Assembly (NCBI RefSeq): GCF_014651115.1 | Contig: NZ_BMWG01000024.1 | Span: 79,591 to 143,590, forward strand | DNA from: Streptomyces inusitatus | GTDB taxonomy: Bacteria; Actinomycetota; Actinomycetes; Streptomycetales; Streptomycetaceae | Direction of reading: 5' to 3' | Length of the DNA stretch: 64,000 nucleotides | Shown here: positions 49,965 to 58,889 of the stretch, one piece after another | Layout: each line of letters begins with the position of its first letter | How positions within the stretch are numbered: position 1 is the first letter of the stretch | Program-made: the position numbers and the translations under genes | Notes under the pieces: model-generated | What the model saw: the letters and a program-made list of their open reading frames with translations, nothing else | The model's database searches: none | Told to the model about the DNA's origin: nothing

Positions 49965-51145
49965 CAGCGCTGAGCGGCGCGGATGCGCGGCAGTCACACA
50001 TGGAGGCGCTCACGGACCGGCTGCGGCGGGCCGGTGCGGTGCGGTCGCCCGAATGGACGGCCGCGTTCTCGGCGGTTCCCCGGGATGTGTTCGTACCGAG
50101 CTGGTACGAACAGGAGACGGACGGCCGGGGCATCACGGTGTGGCGCATGCGGCACGCTCATGGGGGCGGGCTGTCGCAGGTCTACCGTGATGTCACCCTC
50201 GTCACCGCGCTCGACCCGGACACCTCGGAGCGGGTGGACGAGACCGCGTGGACGGGATTCGCGACGTCGTCCAGCACGCAGCCGAGTCTGATGGCGGGGA
50301 TGCTCGAAGACCTCGCGGTCCTCGACGGGCACCGGGTCCTGGAGGTCGGGACCGGTACCGGGTACAACACGGCCCTGCTGTGCGCCAGGCTCGGCGACAG
50401 GCGGGTGTATTCGGTGGACATCGACCCGGCGCTCGTCGGGGCGGCTCGGACGCGGCTCGCCCGGCTCGGACACGCGCCTTCGCTGGTCGCCGGTGACGGG
50501 CAGGACGGTCACCCCTCGGGAGGCCCGTTCGACAGGATCATCGCCACCTGCTCCGTACCGCGCATCCCCGCCGCGTGGATCGCGCAGACCCGGCCGGGGG
50601 GATTGATCGTCGCCGATCTCGACTGCGGTGTGGAGGGCGGTCTCGTCCGCCTCACCGTCGAGCCCGACGGCACCGCACGGGGGCACTTCACCCGTACCGC
50701 AGGCCGGTTCATGCCCGCCCGCACCAGCGCCACCTCCTACCCCAGTACCGAGCGGGCCCCGTACGCCCCCGAGACGCTCACCCGCCCCACGGCCGTCGGC
50801 GCGGCACAGATCCGAAGCGAGTACGGCTTCCGGCTGCTCCTGGCCCTGTCCCTGACCGATGCCGAACTCGTCTACCACCTGGACGACTCCGGAGCCATGT
50901 CCCTCCAGCTCCAGACGCCGGACGGCTCATGGGCCCGATCACCCCTGGCCGATGCCACAGACCGGCCCGCGACGGTGACGTACGGAGGCACGGCGGAACT
51001 GTGGCAGCGCGTCGAAGAGACCTGGACCTGGTGGACCGGGCAGGACCGGCCCGACCAGACCCGGTACGGCGTCACCCGCGAGCCGGACGGACGGATGTAC
51101 GCCTGGCACGCACCCACGGGCAGACACTGGCAGCTCCGCGCCTGA
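49961..51145 (+). CDS. tgmC: PIMT-like methyltransferase of the ATP-grasp RiPP system
   Basis: A 394-residue protein: PCMT/L-isoaspartyl O-methyltransferase-like domain (SAM motif VLEVGTGTGYNTAL near residue 122; VYSVDIDP after it) with the N-terminal catalytic region AFSAVPRDVFVPSWY and a C-terminal domain of about 180 residues specific to the grasp-associated family (TIGR04188-like). In characterised relatives the enzyme methylates an Asp of the graspetide core, giving aspartimide; the D-G site in the tgmA core would fit. GGGAG ribosome site; ATG overlaps the old tgmB stop as ATGA. Intact, but its substrate genes are broken. Confidence 0.88.
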   Translation: MTALSGADARQSHMEALTDRLRRAGAVRSPEWTAAFSAVPRDVFVPSWYEQETDGRGITVWRMRHAHGGGLSQVYRDVTLVTALDPDTSERVDETAWTGFATSSSTQPSLMAGMLEDLAVLDGHRVLEVGTGTGYNTALLCARLGDRRVYSVDIDPALVGAARTRLARLGHAPSLVAGDGQDGHPSGGPFDRIIATCSVPRIPAAWIAQTRPGGLIVADLDCGVEGGLVRLTVEPDGTARGHFTRTAGRFMPARTSATSYPSTERAPYAPETLTRPTAVGAAQIRSEYGFRLLLALSLTDAELVYHLDDSGAMSLQLQTPDGSWARSPLADATDRPATVTYGGTAELWQRVEETWTWWTGQDRPDQTRYGVTREPDGRMYAWHAPTGRHWQLRA

Positions 51146-51158
51146 CGGGCGAAATGGC

Positions 51159-52244
51159 CTAATGGACGAGCGCGGGTTCGCGGGCGAGCAGGCGGCCGAT
51201 CTCACGGACGGCGGCGCGGCCGGCGCGGTTGGCGCCGATGGTGGAGGCGGAGGGGCCGTAGCCGACGAGGTGGATGCGGTCGTCGCGGACGGCTCGGGTG
51301 CCGTCCATGCGGATGCCGCCGCCGGGCTTGCGGAGTTTGAGGGGGGTGAGGTGGTCGATGGCGGGGCGGAAGCCGGTGGCCCAGAGGATCGCGTCGGCCT
51401 CGACCGAGTGGCCGTCGGCCCAGACGGCGCCGGTGGGGGTGATGCGGTCGAACATCGGGAGCCGGTCGAGGACGCCTTGCTCGCGGGCGCGGCGGACGGC
51501 GTCGTTGAGGGGGAGGCCGGTCACCGAGACGACGCTCTGGGGCGGCAGGCCTTGGCGTACCCGCTCCTCGACGCGGGCGACGGCCTCGCGGCCGGCGTTC
51601 TCGCCGAAGTCGCCGTCGACGAAGACGGGGGGCCGCCGGGTCACCCAGAAGGTCTGTGCGGCGTAGGGGGCGATCTCCATCAGGTGCTGGGTGCCGGAGG
51701 CGCCGCCGCCGACGACGATCACTCTCAGGCCGGTGAACTCCTCGGGACCCGGGTAGCCGGCGGTGTGCAGCTGGCGCCCCCGGAAGGTCTCCTGTCCTGT
51801 GTACCGGGGCCAGAAGGGCCGGTCCCAGGTGCCGGTGGCGCTGATCAGCGCACGGGTCGACCAGTCGCCTTCCGGGGTTTCCACGAGGAGCCGGCCGCCC
51901 TCGCCCTCGCGCACGGCGGTGACGTCGACCGGCCGCCGGACGCGCAGCCCGAAGCGCTCCTCGTAGGCGGTGAAGTACTCGCCGATCACCTCGGACGAGG
52001 GGCGTGAGCCGTCCGCCCCGGTCAGCTCCATGCCCGGGAGGGCGTGCATCCCGTGCACCTTGCCGTAGGTCAGCGAGGGCCAGCGGAACTGCCAGGCGCC
52101 CCCGGCCCTCGGCGAGTGGTCGAGCACCACGAAGTCACGCCCGGGCGTCAGCCCGGCGCGTCGCAGGTGGTAACCGGCGGAGAGACCCGCCTGCCCCGCG
52201 CCGACGACCACCACGTCCACATTCCGCACCCCGGTATCGTTCAC
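51159..52244 (-). CDS. FAD/NAD(P)-binding monooxygenase-like oxidoreductase
   Basis: A 361-residue flavoprotein of the CzcO/YUCCA-like single-component monooxygenase type. FAD motif VVGAGQAGLSAGYHL is near residue 12, the NADP motif VVGGGASGTQHL near residue 170, and the ATGFRP segment near residue 295 closes the FAD domain. No signal peptide. The GTG at 52244 (V-N-D-T-G-V-R-N) is used, without a clear ribosome site; the frame is open upstream but antisense to the GNAT gene. It is convergent with tgmC by 13 bp. Relatives oxidise amines, sulfides or aldehydes; the substrate is unknown. Confidence 0.88.
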   Translation of the reverse strand: MNDTGVRNVDVVVVGAGQAGLSAGYHLRRAGLTPGRDFVVLDHSPRAGGAWQFRWPSLTYGKVHGMHALPGMELTGADGSRPSSEVIGEYFTAYEERFGLRVRRPVDVTAVREGEGGRLLVETPEGDWSTRALISATGTWDRPFWPRYTGQETFRGRQLHTAGYPGPEEFTGLRVIVVGGGASGTQHLMEIAPYAAQTFWVTRRPPVFVDGDFGENAGREAVARVEERVRQGLPPQSVVSVTGLPLNDAVRRAREQGVLDRLPMFDRITPTGAVWADGHSVEADAILWATGFRPAIDHLTPLKLRKPGGGIRMDGTRAVRDDRIHLVGYGPSASTIGANRAGRAAVREIGRLLAREPALVH

Positions 52245-52331
52245 GTTTCTACTAACTCGAGGGGCCGCCAGGATCTTCCCCGGGCGGAAAATCGATGGAC
52301 CGGGCCGTCCGGGCGATGCGAAAGTCGCGCC

Positions 52332-53609
52332 GTGAACGCGATCAAAGCCCCCTCTGTGAACCTCTCCCTGCCCGACGGCCTCGTTCTGAGGGAGGCGCGG
52401 CCCTCGGACCTCGACGGGATCGGCGCGCTGCTGACCGAGCGCGGGGAGGCCGCCGACGCCGTGGATCACCGGCTGGTCGTCATGGACCCCGAGGCGGGCT
52501 GGTCCGCCTGCGCCGTGGTCGTCGACGGCGACCGAGTCGTCTCCACCGCGACGCTCCTCGACGAGGAGGTGCGCATCGGCGGCGTCGAGCTGCCCGCCGG
52601 ACAGGTCGAGCTGGTCGCCACGGACCGTGAGCACGAAGGGCGCGGACTCGTACGGGCGCTCATGCGCTGGGCCCACGACCGGTCCGCCGACCGTGGCCAT
52701 GTCATGCAGGCGATGATCGGGATCCCGTACTTCTACCGGCTGTTCGGCTACGAGTACGCCATCGACATACCGCAGGCCCTCACCGCCGCCGCCCCGCCGC
52801 CCGGCGAGGGAAGCCCTGTGCTCCGCGCCGCCCGCCCCGCCGACCTCCCCGCCGTGGCGGCCCTCCAGAGCGCCGCCCAGAGCGGGTTCGATGTGGCCAT
52901 GCCGCACTCGGAGCCCTGTCTGCGCTGGCTGACCGCCCATGACGCCAGCACCACCTGGGTCCTTGAAGAGGCCGGCGAGGTCATCGCCACCGGCCGCACC
53001 ACACCCCCCGGCGGCCGACCGCTCCTCGCCGAGGCAGCCGCCCGCGACGAGTCCTCCGCCCGGGCCCTGCTGCGAGCCGTCGCCGCGCTGTCCCCCGACA
53101 GCCGGGTGCGGGTCGTCCACCGGGCGGGCACCGTGACCGCCGCCGCCTGGCGGGAGTTCCTCGAACACGAACCGCGCGGACAGGCGGAGCAGTACTACGT
53201 CCGCATACCGGACGTCCCCGTGCTGCTCGACCGGCTGCGGCCGCTGCTGTGGGAGCGCCTCACCGGAGCCGGAGCCGGAGCCGGAGCCGGTCCCGGGACC
53301 GGTCCCGGCTCCGGTACGGACCGCACCGGCCGTGACATCGTCATCTCCACCTTCGGCGCCCACTACCGGATCCCGGTCCTCGCCGACGGCCTCGGCGACA
53401 TCGTCACCGGCGGCCCCATGCAGAACCCGGGCGCCGTGGGCGGCCTCGCCGTCGCCCCCGACCAACTGCCCGCGCTGCTCTTCGGCCCCCATGGAATCGA
53501 GGGGCTGTCCCGGATCCGCCCCGACGTCTACGCCGGGGACGAGGAGCTGTTCCGGGCGCTCTTCCCGCCGCTCACCGCAGATGTGCTCAGCTACTACCTG
53601 CCCTACTAG
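52332..53609 (+). CDS. GNAT acetyltransferase with SCP2-like C-terminus (Eis-like)
   Basis: A 425-residue protein: N-terminal GNAT domain (LREARPSDLDGI, then VATDREHEGRGLVRALMRW near residue 101), a second GNAT-like region (about 165-300) and a C-terminal SCP2-like domain (about 335-425), the architecture of Eis/enhanced-intracellular-survival acetyltransferases that modify amines such as aminoglycosides. A Gly-Ala-Gly-Pro repeat linker (GAGAGAGAGPGTGPGSG) coded by a GGAGCC-type repeat precedes the last domain. GTG start. It ends 3 bp before the APH-like gene, so the two were probably one unit. Confidence 0.85.
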   Translation: MNAIKAPSVNLSLPDGLVLREARPSDLDGIGALLTERGEAADAVDHRLVVMDPEAGWSACAVVVDGDRVVSTATLLDEEVRIGGVELPAGQVELVATDREHEGRGLVRALMRWAHDRSADRGHVMQAMIGIPYFYRLFGYEYAIDIPQALTAAAPPPGEGSPVLRAARPADLPAVAALQSAAQSGFDVAMPHSEPCLRWLTAHDASTTWVLEEAGEVIATGRTTPPGGRPLLAEAAARDESSARALLRAVAALSPDSRVRVVHRAGTVTAAAWREFLEHEPRGQAEQYYVRIPDVPVLLDRLRPLLWERLTGAGAGAGAGPGTGPGSGTDRTGRDIVISTFGAHYRIPVLADGLGDIVTGGPMQNPGAVGGLAVAPDQLPALLFGPHGIEGLSRIRPDVYAGDEELFRALFPPLTADVLSYYLPY

Positions 53610-53612
53610 ACG

Positions 53613-54583
53613 ATGATCATCGACCGGGGCGGCTACCCCGACACGATCACCCCCTGGGAGCAGGACGCCTGGCGGGACGCCGCCGTCCGATGGATCGAGG
53701 AAGGACTCGCCGCGCACGGGCTGCGCGGAACCGGGCGGCGGAGACTCCGGCTGCGGCCCTGGTCCGTCCTGATGCGCGTGCCCGTCGAAGGACACCGCGC
53801 CGTCTGGTTCAAGGCCAACCCGCCCGCCAGCGCCTTCGAGGCGGCGCTCACCTCGGCACTCGCCCGCTGGGCGCCCGGGAACGCCTTGGAGCCGCTCGCC
53901 GTCGACCCCGCCCGGGGCTGGTCCCTGCTCCCCGACGGCGGGGACCTCTTCAAGGAGGTGCTGGGCCGGGGCCCCGCCGACCCGTACGCCTGGGAGGAGC
54001 CGCTGCGCCAGTACGCGGCCATGCAGTACGCGCTCACACCCCGCTCCGGCGAGATCGAGCGGCTCGGCGTCCCGGGCGCGCGCACCACCGCCCTGCCCGA
54101 GGTCTTCGACCGCCTGCTCGAAGGCAACACCGCACTGCGGCCCAAGGACCGGGCGAGGCTGCTCGCCCTCCGCCGCGCCTGGCCGGCTGGTGCGCGGAAC
54201 TCGCCGCTCTGGGCGTCGCCGACTCCCTGGACCACGCGGATCTGCACGCCGGGCAGCTCTTCAACCCGTCACCCGGCCGGTTCACCTTCTTCGACTGGGG
54301 CGACGCCGCCGTCTCCCACCCCTTCGCCAGCTTTCCCGTCCCCGCCCGCTCGGCCCGCGAACAGCACGGACCCGGGGTGCTGCCCCGCCTCCGGGACGCC
54401 TATCTGGAACCCTGGACGGGACACGGCCGCACCGCCGCCGAACTCCGGCACGCCCTCACCCTGGCATCGAGGCTCAGCGCGATCGCCCGCGCGAGCGCCT
54501 GGGTCCGGCTCTTCCCGGGAGCCTCCGGCGCGCCGGAGAGCGCCGACTGTCTGCTGGAACTCCTCACCGAGCCGCCGGTGTAG
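53613..54583 (+). pseudogene. APH-type phosphotransferase gene with a frameshift
   Basis: An aminoglycoside/hydroxyurea-type phosphotransferase. Frame 0 carries the N-terminal lobe through DRARLLALR (about residue 190), then family sequence resumes one frame back (RLAGWCAELAALGVADSL, HADLHAGQLF, FFDWGDAAVSHPFASF, and AWVRLFPGA) to the stop at 54583. The HxDLHxxQ catalytic loop and the DWGDA metal site lie in the second frame. One missing base near 54172-54190 explains it. The catalytic Asn position is Gln. It is either a real frameshift or a sequencing error. It follows the Eis-like gene by 3 bp. Confidence 0.8.
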
Positions 54584-54602
54584 ACCGGTACGGAAGGGAT
54601 CC

Positions 54603-55145
54603 TCAGCGCCCCGGCCCGACCGGCGGCGACTCGACCAGCGCGACGGCGGCGGCCCGGAGTTCGGCCTCCCACGTCCGCCGGTCCAGACCCACGGTGTATT
54701 CGAGGCAGCAGTCGCACGGTGGGATCAGCGACACGAACGACTTCTCCTCGGCGGTCTCGGCCGCCTCCTCCGGCCGCTCGTCGCCGTACGCCAGCTCCGC
54801 CGGGGACAGCTCACCGGCCAGGAGCCGCGCCGCCGCCCGGCGCAGCGCGTGGCGGTGGGCCGGGCCGGGATCGGGCCACTCGATGCCGCACTCGGAGACC
54901 GCCGGCTCGAAGAGTTCGCGGATGTCGCGGCTGTCGGCGTTGCGCGGCAGCCCGGCGAGTTCGCACAGCGCCGGGGAGTCGGCCCCGAGCCCGGCCGCGA
55001 GCGCCTCGGCGGCGATCATCGGCAGTTCCTCCGGGCGTATCCCGCCCACCCGGTAGCGCCACACCGCCTCCACCAGGGACACCCGCTCACCCGGTGGCGA
55101 AGTGGGTGAAGTGCGCTGTCCCGCTCTCTCCTCGGCCGCTCCCAT
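54603..55145 (-). CDS. Hypothetical protein, 180 residues
   Basis: A 180-residue acidic, Glu/Ala-rich soluble protein without recognised domain. Cysteines occur at CELAG, CGIEW and CDCCLEY; the CDCC cluster in the C-terminal third (SLIPPCDCCLEYTV) may bind metal. Helical content seems high. The ATG is 18 nt after an upstream Cys-poor region and 72 bp before the ABC permease gene on the same strand. Nothing links it firmly to neighbours. I do not recognise a family. Confidence 0.65.
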   Translation of the reverse strand: MGAAEERAGQRTSPTSPPGERVSLVEAVWRYRVGGIRPEELPMIAAEALAAGLGADSPALCELAGLPRNADSRDIRELFEPAVSECGIEWPDPGPAHRHALRRAAARLLAGELSPAELAYGDERPEEAAETAEEKSFVSLIPPCDCCLEYTVGLDRRTWEAELRAAAVALVESPPVGPGR

Positions 55146-55217
55146 GGCCCGTACGATGCCACCCCCGCCACGGGGGCGGCACTCGGGGGCACTCGGGGGG
55201 CTTCGTACGCCGTCGTC

Positions 55218-56414
55218 TCAGGTCGCGTTCAGCGCCACCGTCGGGTGCAGACGGGAGGCGCGGATCGCCGGGTAGAGGCCCGCGACCACGCCGATCAGCA
55301 GGGTGGCGGCGAGACCGCCCGCGAGGGACCAGGGGGGAACCACGGCGGTCCAGCCCTGGAAGTGGGCGAAGGCATAGGTGGCCGCGGCGCCCAGGAGGGC
55401 GCCCGCCGTGCCGCCGAGGCCGGAGAGGAGGAGGGACTCGGTGAGGAACTGGAGGCGGATGGCGTTGCGGGTCGCGCCGAGGGAGCGGCGGAGGCCGATC
55501 TCCCGGCGGCGCTCCAGAACGGAGATGACCATGGTGTTGGCGACGCCCACACCGCCGACGAGGAGGGCGACCGCGCCGAGGCCGAGCATGAGGGCCGTCA
55601 GACCCTTGTCGGTGGCGGCCTTCGCGGCCAGGGCGTCGGAGGGGCGGGAGACGCTGACGCCCGCCGGGTCGCCGGGGCTGATGGTGCGGCCCAGGACCGC
55701 TCGTACCTCCTCGACCGAGGCGTCCGTCGAGCGCTCGAAAACGGTGGTGGGGCGGCCGTCGAAGCGGAAGTACCGCTCGGCGGCCGGGAATCCGACCATG
55801 GCCGTCCGGTCCAGGGTGGGGAACAGCTCGATCGGTTCGAGGATGCCGACGACGACCACCCGGGTCTCGTCCATCATGATTGTCTCGCCGGTACGGGTGA
55901 TGCCGAGCCGGTCGGCGGCGACCGAGCCGAGGACCGTCACCGGGAGGCGTTCGCCCGCCGGGTCCAGCCAGACCCCCTTGGCGACCTCGCCGCCGAGGGT
56001 GGAGAGCAGATCGAGCCGGGCCGCCTGGGCGGTGACTCCGGCGGTGCGCTCGTCGGGGACCACATCGCTGCGGCGGATGCGGGCGTCGACATTGGCGGTG
56101 GCGGTGGCGTGCTCCACCGGGCCGATGCGCTCGACCATCGCGACCGCGCTCTTGGGGAACTTGATCCGGTTCCCCAGATGGTCCTCCCCCGCCTCGGCGG
56201 TGAGGAGGTTGGTGCCGAGCCGGTCGAGCCGGGCCATCAGGTCCGAGCGGCTCGACTCGGACAGACCGACGACCGCGACCATGGTCGCGATGCCGATGGC
56301 GATGCCGAGCGCGGAGAGCACCACGCGCGCGCGGCGCGCCCGGAGGCCGACCGCGCCGACGCGGAGGATGTCGCGGGGGGACAGACGCGAGGGTTTCAGG
56401 TCGTTCCCGCTCAT
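55218..56414 (-). CDS. MacB/FtsX-type ABC permease
   Basis: A 398-residue permease with an N-terminal membrane helix (RRARVVLSALGIAIGIATMVAVVGL), a large extracytoplasmic MacB_PCD domain (about residues 45-240) and three C-terminal helices ending GVVAGLYPAIRASRLHPTVALNAT, the FtsX/MacB signature. ATG overlaps the stop of the ATPase gene as ATGA. Together with ATPase and adaptor it should form a tripartite-like efflux or lipoprotein-release complex at the membrane. Last gene of its operon, followed by the hypothetical gene after 72 bp. Confidence 0.93.
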   Translation of the reverse strand: MSGNDLKPSRLSPRDILRVGAVGLRARRARVVLSALGIAIGIATMVAVVGLSESSRSDLMARLDRLGTNLLTAEAGEDHLGNRIKFPKSAVAMVERIGPVEHATATANVDARIRRSDVVPDERTAGVTAQAARLDLLSTLGGEVAKGVWLDPAGERLPVTVLGSVAADRLGITRTGETIMMDETRVVVVGILEPIELFPTLDRTAMVGFPAAERYFRFDGRPTTVFERSTDASVEEVRAVLGRTISPGDPAGVSVSRPSDALAAKAATDKGLTALMLGLGAVALLVGGVGVANTMVISVLERRREIGLRRSLGATRNAIRLQFLTESLLLSGLGGTAGALLGAAATYAFAHFQGWTAVVPPWSLAGGLAATLLIGVVAGLYPAIRASRLHPTVALNAT

Positions 56415-57139
56415 CGGCCGGCCCCTTCCACAGGGGAAACGGAGTACGAGTCCGAGACGATCTCGCCGTCCTTGAAGCGGACCCGGCGCGGCAGCGAGTC
56501 CGCGATCCCGTTGTCGTGGGTGATCACACAGATGGTGGTGCCGGAGGCGTTCAGCTCGTGCAGCAGCTCCATGACGATCGCCCCGGACGCGGTGTCCAGC
56601 GCCCCGGTCGGCTCGTCCGCCAGCAGCAGCCTTGGCTCTCCCACCAGGGCGCGGGCGATGGCCACGCGCTGCTTCTCGCCGCCGGACAGCTCGTTGGGCG
56701 TGTGCGAGCCGCGATGGTCCAGCCCCACCTTGGCGAGCGCCTCCCGCGCCCGCGCGCGCCGTTCCCGCAGCGGCACCCCCGCGTACAGCAGCCCGTCGGC
56801 GACGTTGTCCACCGCGTCCCGCCCCGCCGCCAAGTGGAACTGCTGGAACACAAAGCCGATGTGGCGGGCGCGCAGCGCGGAGAGCCGGGAGTCGGAGAGG
56901 GCGGACACGTCGTACCCGGCGACCTTGACGGTGCCCGTGGTGGGCTTGTCGAGGGTGCCCATGACATTGAGCATGGTGGACTTCCCGGAGCCGGACGGGC
57001 CGACGACGGCGAGCAGTTCGCCCTCCGCGACGGTGAGGTTCACCCCGCGCAGGGCGTGGACGCCGCCGGGGTAGGACTTGGCGGCGTCCCGCAGCTCGAC
57101 CACCGGAGGCGAGGAATCAGCCGGAGGGGGAAGGGTCAT
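56411..57139 (-). CDS. MacB/LolD-type ABC ATPase
   Basis: A 242-residue stand-alone NBD with Walker A VVGPSGSGKSTMLNVMG near residue 43, signature ELSGGEKQRVAIAR near residue 147, Walker B LLLADEPTGALD and H-loop VITHDN, all intact, of the LolD/MacB subclass (GTLDKPTTG after Walker A is diagnostic). The ATG overlaps the adaptor gene stop as ATGA, and its own stop overlaps the permease ATG as ATGA. It powers the permease. Confidence 0.95.
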   Translation of the reverse strand: MTLPPPADSSPPVVELRDAAKSYPGGVHALRGVNLTVAEGELLAVVGPSGSGKSTMLNVMGTLDKPTTGTVKVAGYDVSALSDSRLSALRARHIGFVFQQFHLAAGRDAVDNVADGLLYAGVPLRERRARAREALAKVGLDHRGSHTPNELSGGEKQRVAIARALVGEPRLLLADEPTGALDTASGAIVMELLHELNASGTTICVITHDNGIADSLPRRVRFKDGEIVSDSYSVSPVEGAGR

Positions 57140-58221
57140 GACTTCGCCACTCCGACCTTCATTCCCTCGCGCAGCTCCGGCCCCGACACCTCGATCTGTC
57201 CGTCGGAGGTCATCCCCGTCTCCACCCGGACCATCCTCGATGTACCGTCCCGGACGACCTGGAGTCCGTACCCCCCGTTCTCGCCGCGCAGCGCGAGCAC
57301 CGCCTCGACGGGCACCGCGAGGACGCCCTCGCGCGCCTCGCTGACGAACTTCACGCTCGCCGCGACCTTGGCGTCCTCGCCGCTCACGGCGTTCGTCCCG
57401 CCGTCCAGGACGACTTCGACGGTGATGCCGTCCTGCGAGCCCGCGCCGCCCCCGCCCCCGTCCTCGGAGCCCTCCGGCCGCACCGTGCCGACGACCTTGC
57501 CGGCCTCGGTCCTCCTGCTCGGGAGGGTGACCTCGACCTTGGTCCCGCTCGACGCGAGCGCGCCGTCGCCCTGCTCCAGCCGCACCCGTACGACGGGGAC
57601 GGGGGAGGCGATCGTCAGGACCGTCTCGCCCGGGCCGACCTGGTCGGCGAGGGCCGCGTCGGCCTTGGCGACCTTGACCCGGCCCGGCTGGAAGACGACA
57701 TCGCCCTTGCCGACCCTGCCGGTGGTGTCGCGGTTCAGGCTCCTCTGCCACAGCTTGACGGCGGCCTCGGTGTCCTTGCCGTACCAGACGTCGACGTACA
57801 GCTTCGATCCGTACCCGAGATCGCGCAGATTGCGCTCCAGCTGGAGCACGTCGCTGCCCCGGTCGCCCACCTTCATCTCGCGGAACATCGGGACCGGTCC
57901 GTGGAGGAGGGTGACGGGCTTGTCGTTCAGCTCGTACAGCGCCTGCCCCATGGTCACCGTCCGTCCCTCGGGGGCGGCGACCGTGACGGTGCCGTCGACG
58001 GCGGCCTTGACGGCGCGGCGCTGCGCGAAGTCGAGCCTGCCGTCGACGGTCTTGGACCGCACGAGGTCGGTGCGGACGACGGCGGCGGTGGCGGGCGGCA
58101 GCTCGCCGTCCTTCGCGGGGCCGTCCGGGCCGCCGCCGTCACCGAGGAACAGAACGCCCCCGGTGACGGCGGCGGCGACGGTCGCCGCGCCGAGCGCGAG
58201 AAAGGCGGATCGGTGCTTCAC
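57136..58221 (-). CDS. MacA/HlyD-like adaptor with peptidoglycan-binding domain
   Basis: A 361-residue exported or membrane-anchored adaptor. One hydrophobic helix (FLALGAATVAAAVTGGVLFL) near the N-terminus, then a beta-barrel/lipoyl region, a PG_binding_1-like segment (VLQLERNLRDLGYG near residue 125, VKLWQRS) and C-terminal adaptor strands (VPVEAVLALRGENGGYGLQVV). Such proteins connect MacB-type permeases with the envelope in monoderms. GTG start overlaps the lipoprotein stop as GTGA; stop overlaps the ATPase ATG. A Gly-rich loop EDGGGGGAGSQDG is inserted. Confidence 0.9.
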   Translation of the reverse strand: MKHRSAFLALGAATVAAAVTGGVLFLGDGGGPDGPAKDGELPPATAAVVRTDLVRSKTVDGRLDFAQRRAVKAAVDGTVTVAAPEGRTVTMGQALYELNDKPVTLLHGPVPMFREMKVGDRGSDVLQLERNLRDLGYGSKLYVDVWYGKDTEAAVKLWQRSLNRDTTGRVGKGDVVFQPGRVKVAKADAALADQVGPGETVLTIASPVPVVRVRLEQGDGALASSGTKVEVTLPSRRTEAGKVVGTVRPEGSEDGGGGGAGSQDGITVEVVLDGGTNAVSGEDAKVAASVKFVSEAREGVLAVPVEAVLALRGENGGYGLQVVRDGTSRMVRVETGMTSDGQIEVSGPELREGMKVGVAKS

Positions 58222-58889
58222 GCCATTCCTTCCAGGCCTTCGAGCAGCCCCGGCGCGCAGGCCTTCTCGGCCTTCTTGTACGCGGGCGAACCCGGGTCGA
58301 GGGCGGGGCTCGCCGGGTTGGGGTCGCCGCCGGGCATCACGTTTCCGCCGGTCATCACGGGGTTGGTGAACCGGGAGACGCCGTTGTCCCGCATGCACTT
58401 GGAGTAGGTGAGCAGGGATTCGTAATCCTTCTGCGCGTCGCGCCTGGGCTCGGCCGACCCCGCGGCCATCAGCTCGTCGACGCAGGCGCGGTTCTTGCCG
58501 CCCTTGATGCCCTCGTTGCGGCCGGGCTGGGAGCCGATCTCATTGATCTTCGCCCAGTCGAGATAACCGCTGAGCCGGGGGTCCGGGAAGTCCGGGTAGC
58601 CGCCCTTGGCGCGCATGCACTGGACGTACTTCATCTGGGTGTCGTAGAAGGCGCTCTTCCCGGAAGTACCGGATTTTTTCGACTTCTCGGCCTCGGCGGG
58701 CTCCGAGGAATCCGAGGAATCCGAGGAGGAGGAAGGAGCGGCCGGGGCCTCGGCGACGCCGTGGCTCTTCGCGCCGTCGGCGCTGTCGTCACCGCCGCCG
58801 CAGGCCGCCGAGAAGGCGAGGACGGGGACGGCGGCGAGCGCGGTCAGACGCCGCCGCGCAGTGAAACGGAAGGTGTTCTTCGGGCTCAT
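58218..58889 (-). CDS. Cysteine-rich surface lipoprotein
   Basis: A 223-residue lipoprotein: basic N-terminus, hydrophobic run and a lipobox LAFSAAC near residue 29, then a Gly/Asp/Ser-rich linker and a domain with four conserved cysteines in YVQCMRA, RACVDEL, YSKCMRD and KACAPG. It is the first gene of the lipoprotein-adaptor-ATPase-permease operon, so its stop overlaps the adaptor GTG. I have seen this small-lipoprotein arrangement beside actinobacterial MacAB-type operons but know no function. The start MSPKNTF has GAGGG about 4-8 nt upstream. Confidence 0.85.
   Translation of the reverse strand: MSPKNTFRFTARRRLTALAAVPVLAFSAACGGGDDSADGAKSHGVAEAPAAPSSSSDSSDSSEPAEAEKSKKSGTSGKSAFYDTQMKYVQCMRAKGGYPDFPDPRLSGYLDWAKINEIGSQPGRNEGIKGGKNRACVDELMAAGSAEPRRDAQKDYESLLTYSKCMRDNGVSRFTNPVMTGGNVMPGGDPNPASPALDPGSPAYKKAEKACAPGLLEGLEGMA

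Noticed and set aside
52245..53795. Upstream extension of the flavin monooxygenase frame to an 878-residue protein
   Set aside because: The extra 517 residues are antisense to the GNAT/SCP2 gene and lack family sequence; the FAD motif starts at residue 12 of the short form.
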